From NCBI GenBank assembly GCA_019055375.1, contig JAHQIW010003643.1, forward strand, positions 230,012 through 294,011: DNA of 64,000 bases. Reading direction: 5' to 3'. This document shows, in pieces, positions 63,721-64,000 of this stretch. This stretch comes from Parelaphostrongylus tenuis. Lineage: Eukaryota; Nematoda; Chromadorea; Rhabditida; Metastrongylidae. The notes below the pieces were generated by a model that had not been told where the DNA came from, did not search any database, and was given only the letters and a program-made list of their open reading frames with translations. The translations under genes were made by a program, and so were the position numbers. Numbering within the stretch: position 1 is the first letter of the stretch; the number at the start of each line of letters is the position of its first letter.

Positions 63721-63860
63721 ATATATATATATATAATATATACATGCGCAATATATGGTATGTATATGTACGTACGTATGCGTACATATGTATACATACA
63801 CGTACGTACATTGCGTATATTTATATATAACTATATACATATATGCACATATATCCACCT
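63719..63860. repeat. AT-rich microsatellite
   Basis: GATATATATATATATATAATATATAC followed by GTACGTACGTATGCGTACATATG words, between two RTE fragments. Confidence 0.9.
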
Positions 63861-63861
63861 G

Positions 63862-64000
63862 TTATCACCTGTCCCGTTGATTGTCGAGTGACTCAGTGAA
63901 TACCAGCAAACTCTTCCACTTTTCCCTATCGCGGTGCAAGAGTAGCTCAGTAGGTCCTCCTCGTTCTAGGAATTTCGTTGAGGCATCATATCTTTCTTCT
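63862..64000 (-). mobile_element. RTE 3' fragment at window edge
   Basis: CACCTGTTATCACCTGTCCCG, GATTGTCGAGTGACTCAG, TTTCCCTATCGCGGTGC and GTAGCTCAGTAGGTCCTCC are the inverted 3' end of the RTE family. It runs off the window. Confidence 0.85.

Noticed and set aside
1..64000. CRISPR arrays, rRNA genes, bacterial operons, LTR retrotransposons, spliced-leader RNA genes
   Set aside because: Searched by eye; no regular short direct repeats with spacers, no rRNA core motifs, no paired LTRs, and no SL1-like sequence were seen.

Overview
The window looks like a piece of a clade V parasitic nematode genome, most probably a hookworm or close strongylid. The two recognisable genes have nematode-type exon/intron structure. 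Their introns and flanks are packed with RTE-type non-LTR retrotransposon fragments, mariner remnants, tRNA-derived SINEs and several foldback (long inverted repeat) families. Nothing prokaryotic, no rRNA, no CRISPR and no functional tRNA gene was seen.

Layout. (1) 82-8656, plus strand: the 3' two thirds of an mRNA export receptor gene of the NXF1/TAP family (end of the LRR domain, NTF2-like domain, C-terminal UBA/TAP-C domain, stop at 8654-8656); its N-terminal RNA-binding part lies left of the window. (2) 8657-36936: a repeat-dominated interval with a ~180-260 bp tandem repeat (11.5-12.2 kb), RTE fragments (15.7-17 kb, 20.1-20.4 kb), foldback elements, a mariner with TA-flanked inverted ends (31492-32453), a large nested palindrome with tRNA-like arms (26.77-27.44 kb), and two weakly supported coding candidates: plus-strand exons at 18799/23798/25474 and a minus-strand exon near 28.4-28.6 kb. 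(3) 36937-52216, plus strand: an essentially complete alpha-catenin gene (hmp-1 orthologue), 25 exons and about 2.7 kb of coding sequence, comparable with alpha-catenins of about 900 residues. (4) 52217-64000: a mariner-derived element carrying a nested palindrome, a decayed 5' half of an RTE element (about 54.8-57.0 kb), possible minus-strand exons at 57756-58023 and 60676-60860, another foldback element, and a nest of RTE fragments with a SINE inserted into an RTE tail (62.1-64 kb).

The most striking observation is that the alpha-catenin exons keep good splice sites and clear homology along their whole length, yet carry about 16 single-base frameshifts, many in short homopolymers. This is the signature of locally unpolished (for example gap-filled) assembly rather than of a decaying pseudogene. 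Other noteworthy items are a tRNA-derived SINE family of about 12 copies with one clean 13-bp target duplication, tRNA-like modules used as the inverted arms of foldback elements, and a palindrome family bounded by TTAACCCTTTCG-like ends. NXF1 acts in nuclear mRNA export and alpha-catenin at adherens junctions; the two genes are functionally unrelated neighbours. No convincing new biological system is claimed; the candidates are repeat families and unidentified exons.
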